Position numbers and translations under genes: made by a program. Shown here piece by piece: positions 1 through 11,246 of a stretch of 64,000 nt of DNA. The DNA is from an uncultured Paenibacillaceae bacterium (GTDB lineage: Bacteria > Bacillota > Bacilli > Aneurinibacillales > Aneurinibacillaceae), in NCBI GenBank assembly GCA_946478845.1, contig CAMLDI010000003.1, positions 62,001-126,000 on the forward strand, written 5' to 3'. Under the pieces are notes generated by a model. It had not been told where the DNA came from. It saw only the letters and a program-made list of their open reading frames with translations, and made no database searches. Positions within the stretch are counted from its first letter, which is position 1, and every line of letters begins with the position of its first letter.

Positions 1-364
1 GGGCAGAAACCCCGGCGAGGAATTTTTGTTCCGCCTCTGGAATGCCTAATTTATCAAAAGTATTTTTAATTTCCTCAGGCACTTCATTCCAGTCCTTTTG
101 GGTTTTTTCTGAAGGTTTTACATAGTAAGTAATACTGTCAAAATTAAGCTCTGTTAAATCTCCGCCCCATTCAGGCATAGGGAAATTTTGGAATATTTCA
201 AGGGACTTCAAACGGAAATCCCGCATCCATTGTTCTTCTCCTTTAATACGGGAGATTTCTTCAACAATTTCCCGGGTTAATCCTTTTTTCGCCCGGAAGA
301 TGGATACATCCTCATCATGGAAGCCATACTGGTATTCCGAAAGCTCCGGCGCTTTTTTACTCAC
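1..364 (-). CDS. sufB: Fe-S cluster assembly protein SufB (N-terminal part)
   Basis: Only the first 121 codons lie in the window; the gene runs off the left edge. The start is a GTG preceded by an AAAGGAGGGA ribosome binding site. The N-terminus ([14 protein letters not shown], then a stretch containing FRAKKGL) is typical of SufB, the scaffold subunit of the SufBCD complex that builds Fe-S clusters in the cytoplasm. It lies 24 nt after sufU and is the last visible gene of a sufC-D-S-U-B operon, the gene order known from Bacillus. Identification rests on the N-terminal sequence and the context; the cluster-binding residues are outside the window. Confidence 0.95.
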   Translation of the reverse strand, partial: MSKKAPELSEYQYGFHDEDVSIFRAKKGLTREIVEEISRIKGEEQWMRDFRLKSLEIFQNFPMPEWGGDLTELNFDSITYYVKPSEKTQKDWNEVPEEIKNTFDKLGIPEAEQKFLAGVSA

Positions 365-388
365 TAGAATCCCTCCTTTTGCAATGGG

Positions 389-3328
<2,940 letters not shown>

Positions 3329-3343
3329 TTATACCCCCCCTAT

Positions 3344-4132
3344 CTACGCTTCTGAAGCTACTGTTTCGTCCTGAATGCCTAGCTCTTCTTTAATCCAATC
3401 GTATCCTTTTTCCTCAAGCTTCTCAGCTAGCTCCTGGCCGCCGGATTTAACGATTCGCCCTTGCATCATAACATGGACATAATCAGGTTTAATATAATTT
3501 AACAAGCGTTGATAATGGGTAATCATGAGAATTCCCATATCCGGACTGCGCAATTCATTGACACCTTTGGATACAATTTTTAATGCATCAATATCTAAAC
3601 CGGAATCAATTTCATCAAGAATGGCAATACGGGGTTTGAGCAACATCATTTGTAAGATTTCATTCCGTTTTTTCTCCCCGCCAGAAAACCCTTCATTAAC
3701 ATAACGGTGAGCAAAGGCTTCATCCATTTCAAGGAAATTCATTTTCTTATCCATTTCACGAATAAATTTCATGATGGAAATTTCCTTGCCTTCACCACGG
3801 CGGGCATTAATCGCACTGCGCATAAAATCTGCATTGGTTACCCCACTTATTTCACTGGGATACTGCATAGCCAAAAACATGCCTTTTCTTGCCCGTTCAT
3901 CTACAGGCATTTCTAACAGGTTTTCACCATCTAAGGTTACAGCACCTTCAGTTACTGTATATTTTGGATGTCCCATTAAAGTAGAAGAAAGGGTTGATTT
4001 ACCGGTTCCATTAGGTCCCATAATCGCATGAACTTCTCCACCCTTTATTTCTAAATTAACCCCTTTTAAAATTTCTTTTCCTTCGATATTCGCACGCAAG
4101 TTTTCTATTTTCAAATAAGGTGCGTTTGACAT
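3344..4132 (-). CDS. sufC: Fe-S assembly ATPase SufC
   Basis: This is an ABC-type ATPase of 262 residues that drives the SufBCD scaffold. It has a Walker A (GPNGTGKST, residues 39-47), the signature SGGEKKR and a Walker B ending in ILDEID. The open frame extends 20 codons further upstream, but the ATG used here ([12 protein letters not shown]) follows GGGAGG at about 10 nt and matches the family N-terminus. It is the first gene of the suf operon. The upstream gap is AT-rich; I see only a weak promoter candidate there. Confidence 0.96.
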   Translation of the reverse strand: MSNAPYLKIENLRANIEGKEILKGVNLEIKGGEVHAIMGPNGTGKSTLSSTLMGHPKYTVTEGAVTLDGENLLEMPVDERARKGMFLAMQYPSEISGVTNADFMRSAINARRGEGKEISIMKFIREMDKKMNFLEMDEAFAHRYVNEGFSGGEKKRNEILQMMLLKPRIAILDEIDSGLDIDALKIVSKGVNELRSPDMGILMITHYQRLLNYIKPDYVHVMMQGRIVKSGGQELAEKLEEKGYDWIKEELGIQDETVASEA

Positions 4133-4365
4133 ATTGAACATACCTCCCGATTCTAAATAAATTGATCTATCATAAAAAGCCGTTATTCGCAAAAATTCGC
4201 GAATTCTTTGCTTTTTTCACCTTTTTACTTTATAGTATATCATAGCTACTTGATAAAGAAATAACTATATACATATTTTTTATACTAATTTGTTTAGAAA
4301 GTCAATAACACGTGTCTTAAAACATTGTCATAAAATGTCACACAACTTTTGTATCTGATTTGTGA

Positions 4366-4395
4366 AAAAAGGATGAGGTGCTCCTCATCCTTTTT
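4366..4395 (-). terminator. Rho-independent terminator of the downstream-facing membrane gene
   Basis: A perfect inverted repeat (GGATGAGG, four-base loop TGCT, CCTCATCC) is flanked by A and T runs on both sides. It could therefore stop transcription in either direction. It lies 15 nt after the stop of the small membrane-protein gene and separates that gene from the suf promoter region. Confidence 0.85.
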
Positions 4396-4410
4396 CCTTA
4401 GCCGATTCAA

Positions 4411-4872
4411 TCACTTTCCTAATCCGGCCATGGATTTCCCTTGTTTCTTCGCACGAGATTTAATAAATTCAGCTTTTTTTCCTAACTGATGCAAATCCCC
4501 TTCGGATGCACCCCTTATTGTTACATAGATAGATTCCCCATTTTGTTTTACCTGGATCGAAATACTATTCCGTTGAAAATGTACCCGTTGAATTTCATCA
4601 GCATTAATATTTACAAACGGAAAACCCTGAGATGCAAACCCAACAAAAATACTCTGGCTGTAAACAATAACGTCTAAATCAGCTCTATGATGATGCTCCC
4701 CATATACAACTTCCTTAGCCTTTCCTTTCCAAATGGGGACATCGTAATAATTTGCGCCAATAACCGCCATGTTCTTTCTGTCTTTCTTTCGGAACAGGGC
4801 AAAAAAGGCTAAACCAAGGAGACATATGGAAAGGACTGCTGCAACACTGACATAACTAAAGAATTCTTTCAT
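4411..4872 (-). CDS. Small single-pass membrane protein, unknown
   Basis: I do not recognise this 153-residue protein. It has one N-terminal membrane segment (about residues 7-27, rich in V, A, L and I) followed by positive charges (FRKKDRK). A soluble domain of about 115 residues follows, with a His cluster (GEHHHRADLDV) and beta-rich sequence. A longer frame starts at an upstream GTG with no ribosome binding site; the ATG chosen here has GAGG at a normal distance. It is monocistronic, with its own terminator. The soluble part reads like a PH-like or coat-anchoring beta domain, but that is only an impression. Confidence 0.75.
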   Translation of the reverse strand: MKEFFSYVSVAAVLSICLLGLAFFALFRKKDRKNMAVIGANYYDVPIWKGKAKEVVYGEHHHRADLDVIVYSQSIFVGFASQGFPFVNINADEIQRVHFQRNSISIQVKQNGESIYVTIRGASEGDLHQLGKKAEFIKSRAKKQGKSMAGLGK

Positions 4873-4975
4873 AAATTGTGTCCTCGTTTCAGTAATATCC
4901 TTAGTAATATTAGCATTTTTTTGATTGCTGTTACAGTTGGACACAATTTTTTCAATTTTTTATAGTTTTTTATGT

Positions 4976-5500
4976 TTAAGCACTGGCAATCCCACTAGTT
5001 TCAATAAACTTCCATAAACTAAATTCTTCCTTATTAACATAAAACATAGGCTTATTGCATGTAATTTTTTTAAATGAAGAAGGAACAGGAATATCATATT
5101 GATTTAATACCGCCTTAATATCCTCGTACTCTTCATTAGGTATCATTTCAATTCTTGTCCCGCTGCCAGCCTCTTCAATTTTTCCGCCCACATATATAAC
5201 CCCATCATACATGGAGTCTCCAATGGCTTTTCCAGAATTACCGCATATAATCATACGGCCCTTTTGCATCATAAATCCAGTCATATCACCAGCATTCCCA
5301 CCGATAATTAACTCTCCACCCTTCATCCCAATTCCTGAACGAGGGCCCACATCCCCTTTTACCACCAGGCGGCCTCCACCCATAGAAGGTGCACAGGCTG
5401 GCAATGCGTTTCCATTGACAACAACTTCACCATTTTGCTGATGATCACCAACAACCCATTCAACATTTCCGTCAATAAAGGATTGCTTTAAAACTATCAT
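4976..5500 (-). CDS. Stand-alone GXGXG (GltB C-terminal / FmdC-like) domain protein
   Basis: The 174-residue product consists mainly of the glycine-spaced right-handed beta-helix found at the C-terminus of the large subunit of glutamate synthase and in formylmethanofuran dehydrogenase subunit C. The repeats can be read as GGRLVVKGDVG, GGELIIGGNAG, KGRMIICGNSG and DGVIYVGGKI. No amidotransferase or FMN domain is present or adjacent. It is transcribed away from amtB-glnK. A perfect TnrA/GlnR operator lies about 70-85 bp before its start, so nitrogen control is likely. In some bacteria such domains act as one subunit of a split glutamate synthase (GlxC type); the role here is unknown. Confidence 0.8.
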   Translation of the reverse strand: MIVLKQSFIDGNVEWVVGDHQQNGEVVVNGNALPACAPSMGGGRLVVKGDVGPRSGIGMKGGELIIGGNAGDMTGFMMQKGRMIICGNSGKAIGDSMYDGVIYVGGKIEEAGSGTRIEMIPNEEYEDIKAVLNQYDIPVPSSFKKITCNKPMFYVNKEEFSLWKFIETSGIASA

Positions 5501-5567
5501 AGATAGAAGTCCCTCCTCTTCTTCAAACTAATCTATCTGCCATAAAATATGATTTCTATAAACTTGA

Positions 5568-5584
5568 TGTCAATTAACCTAACA
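5568..5584. promoter_or_regulatory. TnrA/GlnR operator 1
   Basis: The 17-bp sequence TGTCAATTAACCTAACA matches the Bacillus TnrA/GlnR consensus TGTNA-N7-TNACA at every fixed position. It lies 68-84 bp before the start of the GXGXG gene, where it could act on that gene's promoter. The match is read directly; binding is inferred. Confidence 0.75.
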
Positions 5585-5835
5585 TGACGTAATTTACTTC
5601 CATTGTCATTCTCTCATATCAAGAAAAAGAGAAGTATTATTTCGGGATATAATCTAACAAAGTTTTTAAAATGAGGTGCTATGTAAATCAATGCCTTTTT
5701 TCTTTTTGCAAAATCCATTTGATCTTCTTCAGCCAAAAGTTCAAGACGAAGAGGATTTTGAACTTTCTGTGAACGTCCTAAAACAAGGCTATTATTGAAG
5801 TTTTTCACCCTCATTCCCCCGCCCCAAAACTTGCA

Positions 5836-5852
5836 TGTAAGGAAACCTAACA
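5836..5852. promoter_or_regulatory. TnrA/GlnR operator 2 (amtB promoter)
   Basis: TGTAAGGAAACCTAACA is a second perfect match to TGTNA-N7-TNACA, about 100 bp before the amtB start. An AATAAT hexamer at 5882-5887 could be the -10 element. That places the box centre close to 50 bp before the expected transcription start, the position known for TnrA-activated promoters. The intervening 453-nt gap holds no convincing gene. Confidence 0.8.
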
Positions 5853-5953
5853 GGAATCGTTACAGTTTTCTACTTTTTATCAATAATTGAGATAGCAAGT
5901 TGATTCTGTGTGAAATAAAAAGTGACATTAAAGTTACTAGGGGGAGTGTAAAA

Positions 5954-7375
5954 ATGAGTTCTGTATTGAAAAAAATGCCTTTCGGGGTGAAATTAGGGGT
6001 GTTATTAAGCACGTTGTTGCTTCTTCCCCTAACAGCCTTTGCTGCAGAAAGCGGAGCAACCATTGATACTGGAGACACAGCCTGGGTATTAGTTTCAGCT
6101 GCTCTCGTTTTATTAATGACTGTTCCTGGGTTAGCTCTATTTTATGGCGGTTTGGTGGGTCAACGAAATGTTTTATCTACTACAATGCATAGTTTATCAA
6201 GTGTTTTAATTGTAACTGTTGTTTGGGTTTTATGGGGTTATACTTTAGCATTTGGTACAGACGTAGCTGGCTTCATCGGTGGTCTGGATTTTCTAGGATT
6301 TAATAATGTAGGAATGGAAGCTACTACATTAACGATTCCCCATATCATTTTCGCAATGTTCCAGATCATGTTTGCCGCACTAACTGTAGCCTTGATTTCT
6401 GGGGGTATTGCAGGTCGAATTAACTTTGGTGCATGGGTTCCCTTTACAATCCTTTGGACTACATTAATTTACGCACCATTTGCTCACTGGGTTTGGGGCG
6501 GTGGCTGGTTAGCACAATTGGGAGACCTTGATTTTGCCGGTGGTACTGTTGTTCATATTTTATCAGGCGTGAGTGCATTAGTCGCAGCAATTGTCATTGG
6601 TCCTCGTCTTGGTTATCCTAATAAATCTTTACCTCCACATAATGTGGTTTATTTCCTCGCTGGTGCAGCATTGCTTTGGATTGGATGGATGGGATTCAAC
6701 GCAGGGAGCGCCCTTTCTGCTGGTGCACTTGCTGCTCAAGCTTTCGCCACAACTCAAGCTGCTGCCGCTGCTGCTGGTTTTACCTGGTTTGTCCTTGAAT
6801 GGATTCTTCGTAAAAAACCAACCATTGTTGGTGCAGCCACTGGATTAATTGCGGGCTTAGTTGGGATTACCCCTGCAGCTGGATTCGTAACTGTTCCTGC
6901 ATCTCTTGTTATCGGTTTTGGCGCCGCACTTATTTGTTACTTTGGAGTGAATTTCTTAAAAGCAAAATTGAAATACGATGATACCCTCGATGTATTTGGT
7001 GTACATGGTCTTGGTGGAATCTGGGGGGCCATTGCAACTGGCATTTTCGCTACAACATCGGTAAACCCCGCTGGAAAAGACGGGTTATTGTACGGTAACC
7101 CAGGGCAACTTGTTACTCAATTAATCGGCGTTGGAACAGCAATCGCTTTTGCAGCCATTGGCACTTTCGTCATCTTAAAAGCGATTAGTCTCTTTGCCTC
7201 TTTACGGGTAAGCAAAGAAGAAGAAATCAACGGACTTGACTTTAGCCAACACGGGGAGCTTGCATACAATACCTTTGAACCATCAACCAGTGAATTAAGT
7301 GCTGCTGCCATTGAAGATGAAGTTACCGTTGCGATGGCTGGAAAATCAGGTGCAAAAGAGGTGGTTAATCCGTGA
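5954..7375 (+). CDS. amtB: Ammonium transporter AmtB/NrgA
   Basis: This is a polytopic membrane protein of 473 residues from the Amt/Rh family, which moves ammonium into the cell. It begins with a cleavable signal peptide ending in AFAAES. The twin pore histidines are visible as H178 (APFAHWVWGG) and H351 (FGVHGLGGIWG), along with the family pattern of about 11 membrane helices. The frame extends upstream, but the ATG used here follows a GGGGGAG site. The stop overlaps the glnK start by four bases, the usual amtB-glnK pair in which GlnK blocks the channel when nitrogen is plentiful. An upstream TnrA/GlnR box suggests induction on nitrogen limitation. Confidence 0.97.
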   Translation: MSSVLKKMPFGVKLGVLLSTLLLLPLTAFAAESGATIDTGDTAWVLVSAALVLLMTVPGLALFYGGLVGQRNVLSTTMHSLSSVLIVTVVWVLWGYTLAFGTDVAGFIGGLDFLGFNNVGMEATTLTIPHIIFAMFQIMFAALTVALISGGIAGRINFGAWVPFTILWTTLIYAPFAHWVWGGGWLAQLGDLDFAGGTVVHILSGVSALVAAIVIGPRLGYPNKSLPPHNVVYFLAGAALLWIGWMGFNAGSALSAGALAAQAFATTQAAAAAAGFTWFVLEWILRKKPTIVGAATGLIAGLVGITPAAGFVTVPASLVIGFGAALICYFGVNFLKAKLKYDDTLDVFGVHGLGGIWGAIATGIFATTSVNPAGKDGLLYGNPGQLVTQLIGVGTAIAFAAIGTFVILKAISLFASLRVSKEEEINGLDFSQHGELAYNTFEPSTSELSAAAIEDEVTVAMAGKSGAKEVVNP

Positions 7376-7710
7376 AAATGCTAACGATTATCGTGAGAGC
7401 AGAAAAATTAGGAAGTGTAGTATCCGCTATTCGAAGTGTTGGAATCCAGGGGATAACCGTGAGTGATGTCAGAGGACATGGTAAACAAAAAGGGGAAACC
7501 CACCAATATCGAGGCATGGAATACCATATGGACTTTATATTAAAAAGCAAAGTTGAAATTGTAGTGTCTGACGATCAAGTTGAACAAATTATTGAAAAAA
7601 TAAGTGAAGTCGCACAAACAGGTAAACCTGGAGATGGGAAAATTTTCGTGACAGAAGTCATAGATGCCATTCGCATCCGCACAGGCGAACGGGGAAATAG
7701 CGCCATATAA
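7372..7710 (+). CDS. glnK: PII nitrogen regulatory protein GlnK
   Basis: The 112-residue product has the PII fold signatures: the segment TVSDVRGHGKQKG, a T-loop with tyrosine 51 in RGMEYHMDF, and the C-terminal signature around TGKPGDGKIFVTEV. PII trimers bind ATP/ADP and 2-oxoglutarate and dock on AmtB to control ammonium uptake. In Bacillus they also interact with TnrA. Translation starts at a GTG that overlaps the amtB stop, with AGAGGTGG upstream. Whether Tyr51 is modified here cannot be told; many Firmicutes PII proteins are not uridylylated. Confidence 0.96.
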   Translation: MKMLTIIVRAEKLGSVVSAIRSVGIQGITVSDVRGHGKQKGETHQYRGMEYHMDFILKSKVEIVVSDDQVEQIIEKISEVAQTGKPGDGKIFVTEVIDAIRIRTGERGNSAI

Positions 7711-7730
7711 CCAGGGGAAAAGGAGGAATT

Positions 7731-8474
7731 ATGTCGGATGTAATCAGTAAATCTATTCGTCTCCTCCACGCTCTGAAACCAAATGAGCAAGAACAAGAAT
7801 GGGGGGCAACAGAGTTAAGCAAAAAGCTGGATATGCCGGTCCAAACTGTCCATCGCCTCCTTTCCACCCTGGCAAAACATGGAATTGTTTATAAAAATAA
7901 AGAAACTCGTAAATTTCGCTTAGGCCTCACATTAATGCATCTTGGTTTTATGGTATGGGAAAATCTATCCATACGCAATATTGCAAGGCCAATTATGGAA
8001 CAACTTACTGCTCGAACAAAAGAAAGTTGTTATCTCACGGTAAAAGAGGGCAATGAAGGCATCTTCATCGATTCGGTAGATTCTCCCCAATTATTGCGGA
8101 TTGCCGAACCGGTGGGGATGCGCCTTCCCCTATATAAAGGTGCTTCAAAAAAAGTCATACTTGCTTACTTGCCTGAGAAAAGCCAGCTTTCTGTTTTAAA
8201 CGAACTTCATTTACCCTTGGAACCATTGCAACTTGAATTAGAAGAAATTAAAAATAATGGCTATGCCATGAGTTTTGGGGAAACGACAGAAGGAACAGCA
8301 AGTGTAGCCGCCCCCATCTTCAACTGGGATCACCAACCCGTTGGATCCATCAGTGTAGCAGGTCCAGATGTTCGTTTTAAAAATGAAGTAATCGAACATC
8401 TAATTTTTGAAGTGAAAAATGCTGCTTCAGATATTTCCGAAGAACTAGGTTTTATAAAAAGACATGGAGGATAA
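7731..8474 (+). CDS. IclR-family transcriptional regulator
   Basis: The 247-residue protein has an N-terminal winged helix-turn-helix (about residues 5-65, with WGATELSKKLDMPVQTVHRLL) and a C-terminal IclR effector-binding domain (about 80-245). The ATG follows AAAGGAGG closely. It begins 20 nt after glnK on the same strand, so it may be read from the nitrogen-controlled amtB promoter as well as its own. No metabolic operon is adjacent on this strand, so its target and ligand are not evident. Its stop codon lies inside a terminator hairpin. Confidence 0.92.
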   Translation: MSDVISKSIRLLHALKPNEQEQEWGATELSKKLDMPVQTVHRLLSTLAKHGIVYKNKETRKFRLGLTLMHLGFMVWENLSIRNIARPIMEQLTARTKESCYLTVKEGNEGIFIDSVDSPQLLRIAEPVGMRLPLYKGASKKVILAYLPEKSQLSVLNELHLPLEPLQLELEEIKNNGYAMSFGETTEGTASVAAPIFNWDHQPVGSISVAGPDVRFKNEVIEHLIFEVKNAASDISEELGFIKRHGG

Positions 8475-8490
8475 ACTCATGTCTTTTTTT
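8457..8490 (+). terminator. Terminator overlapping the iclR-family stop codon
   Basis: AAAAGACATG pairs with CATGTCTTTT and is followed by further T residues. The left arm lies in the last codons of the regulator gene, so this stem ends the amtB-glnK-regulator transcript. Confidence 0.75.
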
Positions 8491-8599
8491 ACTGATTAAA
8501 ACCAAGTAAATTTATAGGTAAAATTATGTATATTTTTCTTCCAATATAAAGTATAATAATAACTAAAGAAAATCATTTTATTTTGTCGGGGTGATTTTG

Positions 8600-8878
8600 A
8601 TGGAATTTTATTGTGCTCCCTGTCAAAAAGTAACGGAATCAAATGAGAATCTTTGCCCCAAAGCTTTTAATTGGTTTAGCCGGGCAAATGGGGAAAAGAT
8701 TTGGCGTATTCGGAAACTAAATGAATACGCATACCTATATCTCACTGATGGGGAATATATTGAATTAAGCCATGGGACTTCCTTAATATTATCCGAAGTT
8801 CGAAGCTGGGATGGTTTCGACAGCATTACCCTAACTGGCATTGATAGCAGCGGAAAACGTTCCTCTATTTTTAATTAG
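8600..8878 (+). CDS. Small protein with N-terminal CxxC knuckle, unknown
   Basis: The 92-residue product begins with a short cysteine knuckle (CAPCQ, then C in ENLCPK), a possible half zinc site. A basic, aromatic middle (FNWFSRANGEKIWRIRKL) and a beta-rich C-terminus follow. I do not recognise the family. The ATG is preferred over the GTG three codons before because GGGGTG lies just upstream. It is a single gene flanked by terminators on both sides. A nucleic-acid or scaffold role would be speculation. Confidence 0.7.
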   Translation: MEFYCAPCQKVTESNENLCPKAFNWFSRANGEKIWRIRKLNEYAYLYLTDGEYIELSHGTSLILSEVRSWDGFDSITLTGIDSSGKRSSIFN

Positions 8879-8889
8879 CAACACAAAAG

Positions 8890-8921
8890 AAAAAGAGGCT
8901 TTTTTTAAGAAGCCTCTTTTT
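8890..8921. terminator. Bidirectional terminator between convergent genes
   Basis: AAAAAGAGGCTT and AAGCCTCTTTTT form a 12-bp perfect stem with an eight-base loop. The A and T runs allow termination of both the plus-strand small gene and the minus-strand gene that ends just beyond it. Confidence 0.9.
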
Positions 8922-8927
8922 GCGTTA

Positions 8928-9350
8928 CTAATGGGTTCTTTTCGTCTGTGCTTCCAATCGCTTTAAACGTCTGCTAAGCTTTTTCAACCGATGTTTAAGA
9001 GTCGTTTCCCACTCCTTATCTTCTAATTGTTTAGCAACAGCAAGAAGATCTAAGGCATTATCTATTTGTAAATGGAAAACATCTGATATATTGCCATTAT
9101 CAATGGAAATGCAATTTTCAAAGACTTGTTTCATGGTTTCATTGGAAACAAAATCACGAAAATCCACTTCCGGTGCAAAATCTTCATGGGCATACTCAGC
9201 GAGTAATTCATATTCCTCAGAAATATCTGAATGAACATCGATGCGATTGCACACTGGACAGTAAAGAATAGGAACATTGTGAATTTGGGTTTTAAAATGG
9301 CGCAAACTCCCTAGCGCCCCAATCATACTTGCACCGCAACAAAAACTCAC
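8928..9350 (-). CDS. Zinc-ribbon-like small protein, unknown
   Basis: The 140-residue protein has two cysteine pairs near the N-terminus (FCCGA at residues 3-7 and YCPVC at about 30-34), suggesting a metal-binding ribbon. An acidic helical middle and a strongly basic C-terminal helix (KHRLKKLSRRLKRLEAQTKRTH) follow. It starts at a GTG behind AGAGGGGG. I do not recognise a named family, and neighbouring genes give no functional hint. The basic tail could bind nucleic acid, but this is inference only. Confidence 0.75.
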   Translation of the reverse strand: MSFCCGASMIGALGSLRHFKTQIHNVPILYCPVCNRIDVHSDISEEYELLAEYAHEDFAPEVDFRDFVSNETMKQVFENCISIDNGNISDVFHLQIDNALDLLAVAKQLEDKEWETTLKHRLKKLSRRLKRLEAQTKRTH

Positions 9351-9444
9351 CTGGTTTCCCCCTCTCTACGACCTTTCTCTTTTATATTCTATTTTATCGA
9401 TACGCCTCCTTTTTTCCTATCTATAAAATATGGATATATTGCCT

Positions 9445-10575
9445 TTAGATGCCTAGCTTTTTGGCAATGATTAATTTCATCATTTCATTGCTTCCTGCGT
9501 AAATTGACATAACAGGTACATCACGAAACCTGCGGGCAATAGGATATTCTTCCATATACCCATATCCCCCATGTAACTGCATACATTTTACGGCAATATG
9601 CCGAGCCCGGTCTGTAATCCACCATTTTGCCATAGAAACCTGATTCGTTACATCTTCATTGTTCATATATTTACGAATAATATCTTGTAAAAAGATTCTC
9701 CCTAATTCTAGTTCAGTAGCCATTTCTGCTAGAGTAAAACGAATGGTTTGATAGGAATTTAATGTGTTGCCAAAGGTTTTTCTGATTTTCACATATTCAG
9801 CGGTCATCTTCCACATTTCTTCCGCAGCAACCTGAGCACTAAGAGCAACCACAAGCCGTTCTTGTTGCAGCTTTTCCATCATATGATGAAAGCCTTTTCC
9901 TTCAATTCCAAGGAGATTACATACAGGAACTTTTGCATCCTGAAAAAAAAGTTCCCCAGTGTCCTGGCAATGAAGGCCTACTTTATTTAATTTACGGCCC
10001 CGGGTAAAACCTGGAGTATCTTTTTCTACAAGGAGAAGGCTGATTCCCCTATGGGGCGGTATTGCATTTAAATTGGTTTTACAGGCAACAACAATTAAAT
10101 CAGCCTGAATCCCATTGGTGATAAAAGTTTTCTGGCCATTAACAATATAGTAGTCCCCTTCTCGCTGTGCTGTGGTTTGAATCCCTGCTAAATCCGATCC
10201 TGCACCTGGTTCAGTCATGGCTACAGCGGTAATAATTTCTCCCCTAACACAACGGGGCAAATATTTTTTCTTTTGTTCTTCTGTGCCAAAAGTGGTTAGA
10301 TAAGGCACCACAATATCATTGTGCAGGCTAATGCCAATCATTCCAGAACCCACTTTTTCTAATTCCTCAATTAAAATGGCTGAAAAACGAAAATCCACTC
10401 CGACGCCACCATATTTTTCCTCAACGTGAGAACATAAAAAACCTTGCTCACCCATTTTTCTCCAAAAATCTCGGGGTACAATGCGATTTTCTTCCCACTC
10501 ATCATAATAGGGTTTTGCTTCTTTTTCTAAAAATTTGCGAACAGACTCACGAAAAATGCCAAGTTCCTGTTCCAT
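9445..10575 (-). CDS. Acyl-CoA dehydrogenase, long-chain type
   Basis: This is an FAD-dependent acyl-CoA dehydrogenase of 376 residues, carrying out the first step of beta-oxidation or a related acyl-CoA dehydrogenation. The family signature is clear (AMTEPGAGSD, residues 119-128; QKTFITNG, 148-155; LHGGYGYMEEYPIARRFRD). At the position of the usual C-terminal catalytic glutamate (IYEGTNE in most members) it has A360 (IYAGSNE). By alignment from memory, E252 corresponds to the glutamate that serves as base in long-chain and isovaleryl-CoA dehydrogenases, so it should be active. It is monocistronic, and its substrate cannot be told from the context. Confidence 0.92.
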   Translation of the reverse strand: MEQELGIFRESVRKFLEKEAKPYYDEWEENRIVPRDFWRKMGEQGFLCSHVEEKYGGVGVDFRFSAILIEELEKVGSGMIGISLHNDIVVPYLTTFGTEEQKKKYLPRCVRGEIITAVAMTEPGAGSDLAGIQTTAQREGDYYIVNGQKTFITNGIQADLIVVACKTNLNAIPPHRGISLLLVEKDTPGFTRGRKLNKVGLHCQDTGELFFQDAKVPVCNLLGIEGKGFHHMMEKLQQERLVVALSAQVAAEEMWKMTAEYVKIRKTFGNTLNSYQTIRFTLAEMATELELGRIFLQDIIRKYMNNEDVTNQVSMAKWWITDRARHIAVKCMQLHGGYGYMEEYPIARRFRDVPVMSIYAGSNEMMKLIIAKKLGI

Positions 10576-10649
10576 ATCCCCTTCCCCTTTGCAAAATGCT
10601 TTATTTATTCTTTATGGGGATAAAAGGAACATTATGTTATGAAACACAT

Positions 10650-10710
10650 AAAAAAGAGATGCTAAAAATCAAATCGTGCCTCTTGCTCGCCGACATGGAT
10701 TTAGCATCTC
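10650..10710 (-). terminator. Long-stem hairpin with U-tract
   Basis: GAGATGCTAAA and TTTAGCATCTC form a perfect 11-bp stem around a 33-nt loop; on the minus strand a run of six T residues follows. It lies about 50 nt after the coiled-coil gene and most likely ends its transcript. The long, GC-richer loop is unusual for a plain terminator. A small GACC/GGTC hairpin followed by TTTCTTTT lies beside it on the plus strand. Confidence 0.6.
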
Positions 10711-10758
10711 AACCATGGACCTTACGGTCTTTCTTTTAACATTATAAATACCATATTT

Positions 10759-11217
10759 TTATTTTTTATTTAGAATTTCTGGAATAACTGATAATTGTAA
10801 GTCACTAAAAAAAGTATCATATCTTTCTTTTAAAAACTTTATGCTGATTTCAATCGGATAATTTTCCTTTTCATCTTCTTCCACATTCAACATACGGAGA
10901 AGATTTTCATGAAATTCTTGAAGACTAGGTACTTTCCCTGTATCCTTGTATTCTAATTGCAATTTTAAAGGAAAACGTTTGATTTCCATTTTATTTAAAT
11001 AGCCAATACTTCGCTTTATACATATTAAATCAATATCCATATTTAATTCAGGAAATGAACTACTAACAATTTTTATTAGTATATCCCCCAAACTTTCTAC
11101 TTCTCCAGTTAAATCACTACACTCTTGTTCCAGCCTTTCAATAATTTCTAAGTGCTGGTTTCGCTCTTCCTCTAAATTAGAAATTCTTGATACTAATTGT
11201 TGAAACTCACTCATCAT
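10759..11217 (-). CDS. Coiled-coil protein, unknown, paired with a secreted protein gene
   Basis: The 152-residue product has no signal peptide. Residues 3-45 read as a coiled coil (LVSRISNLEEERNQHLEIIERLEQE), followed by a mixed helical region rich in E, K and I. I recognise no family. It lies 29 nt downstream of the secreted-protein gene on the same strand, so they probably form a two-gene operon. Base composition is more AT-rich than the genes around it. An ATGATG start follows AAGGGG. A cytoplasmic partner, regulator or immunity role for the secreted product is possible but unproven. Confidence 0.7.
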   Translation of the reverse strand: MMSEFQQLVSRISNLEEERNQHLEIIERLEQECSDLTGEVESLGDILIKIVSSSFPELNMDIDLICIKRSIGYLNKMEIKRFPLKLQLEYKDTGKVPSLQEFHENLLRMLNVEEDEKENYPIEISIKFLKERYDTFFSDLQLSVIPEILNKK

Positions 11218-11246
11218 TATTTACCCCTTATAAAAGCTTTTTTTGA

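Noticed and set aside
4279..4305. Possible suf promoter on the minus strand (TTGACT and TATAAA)
   Set aside because: The spacer is only 15 bp, below the normal 16-18, and other weak candidates exist nearby; not strong enough to list.
5614..5814. 66-codon minus-strand frame between the GXGXG gene and amtB
   Set aside because: It lies between two operator sites, has a poor ribosome binding context and no recognisable sequence; probably chance.
5909..5927. Third TnrA/GlnR-like site, TGTGA and TGACA
   Set aside because: The half-sites are nine rather than seven bases apart.
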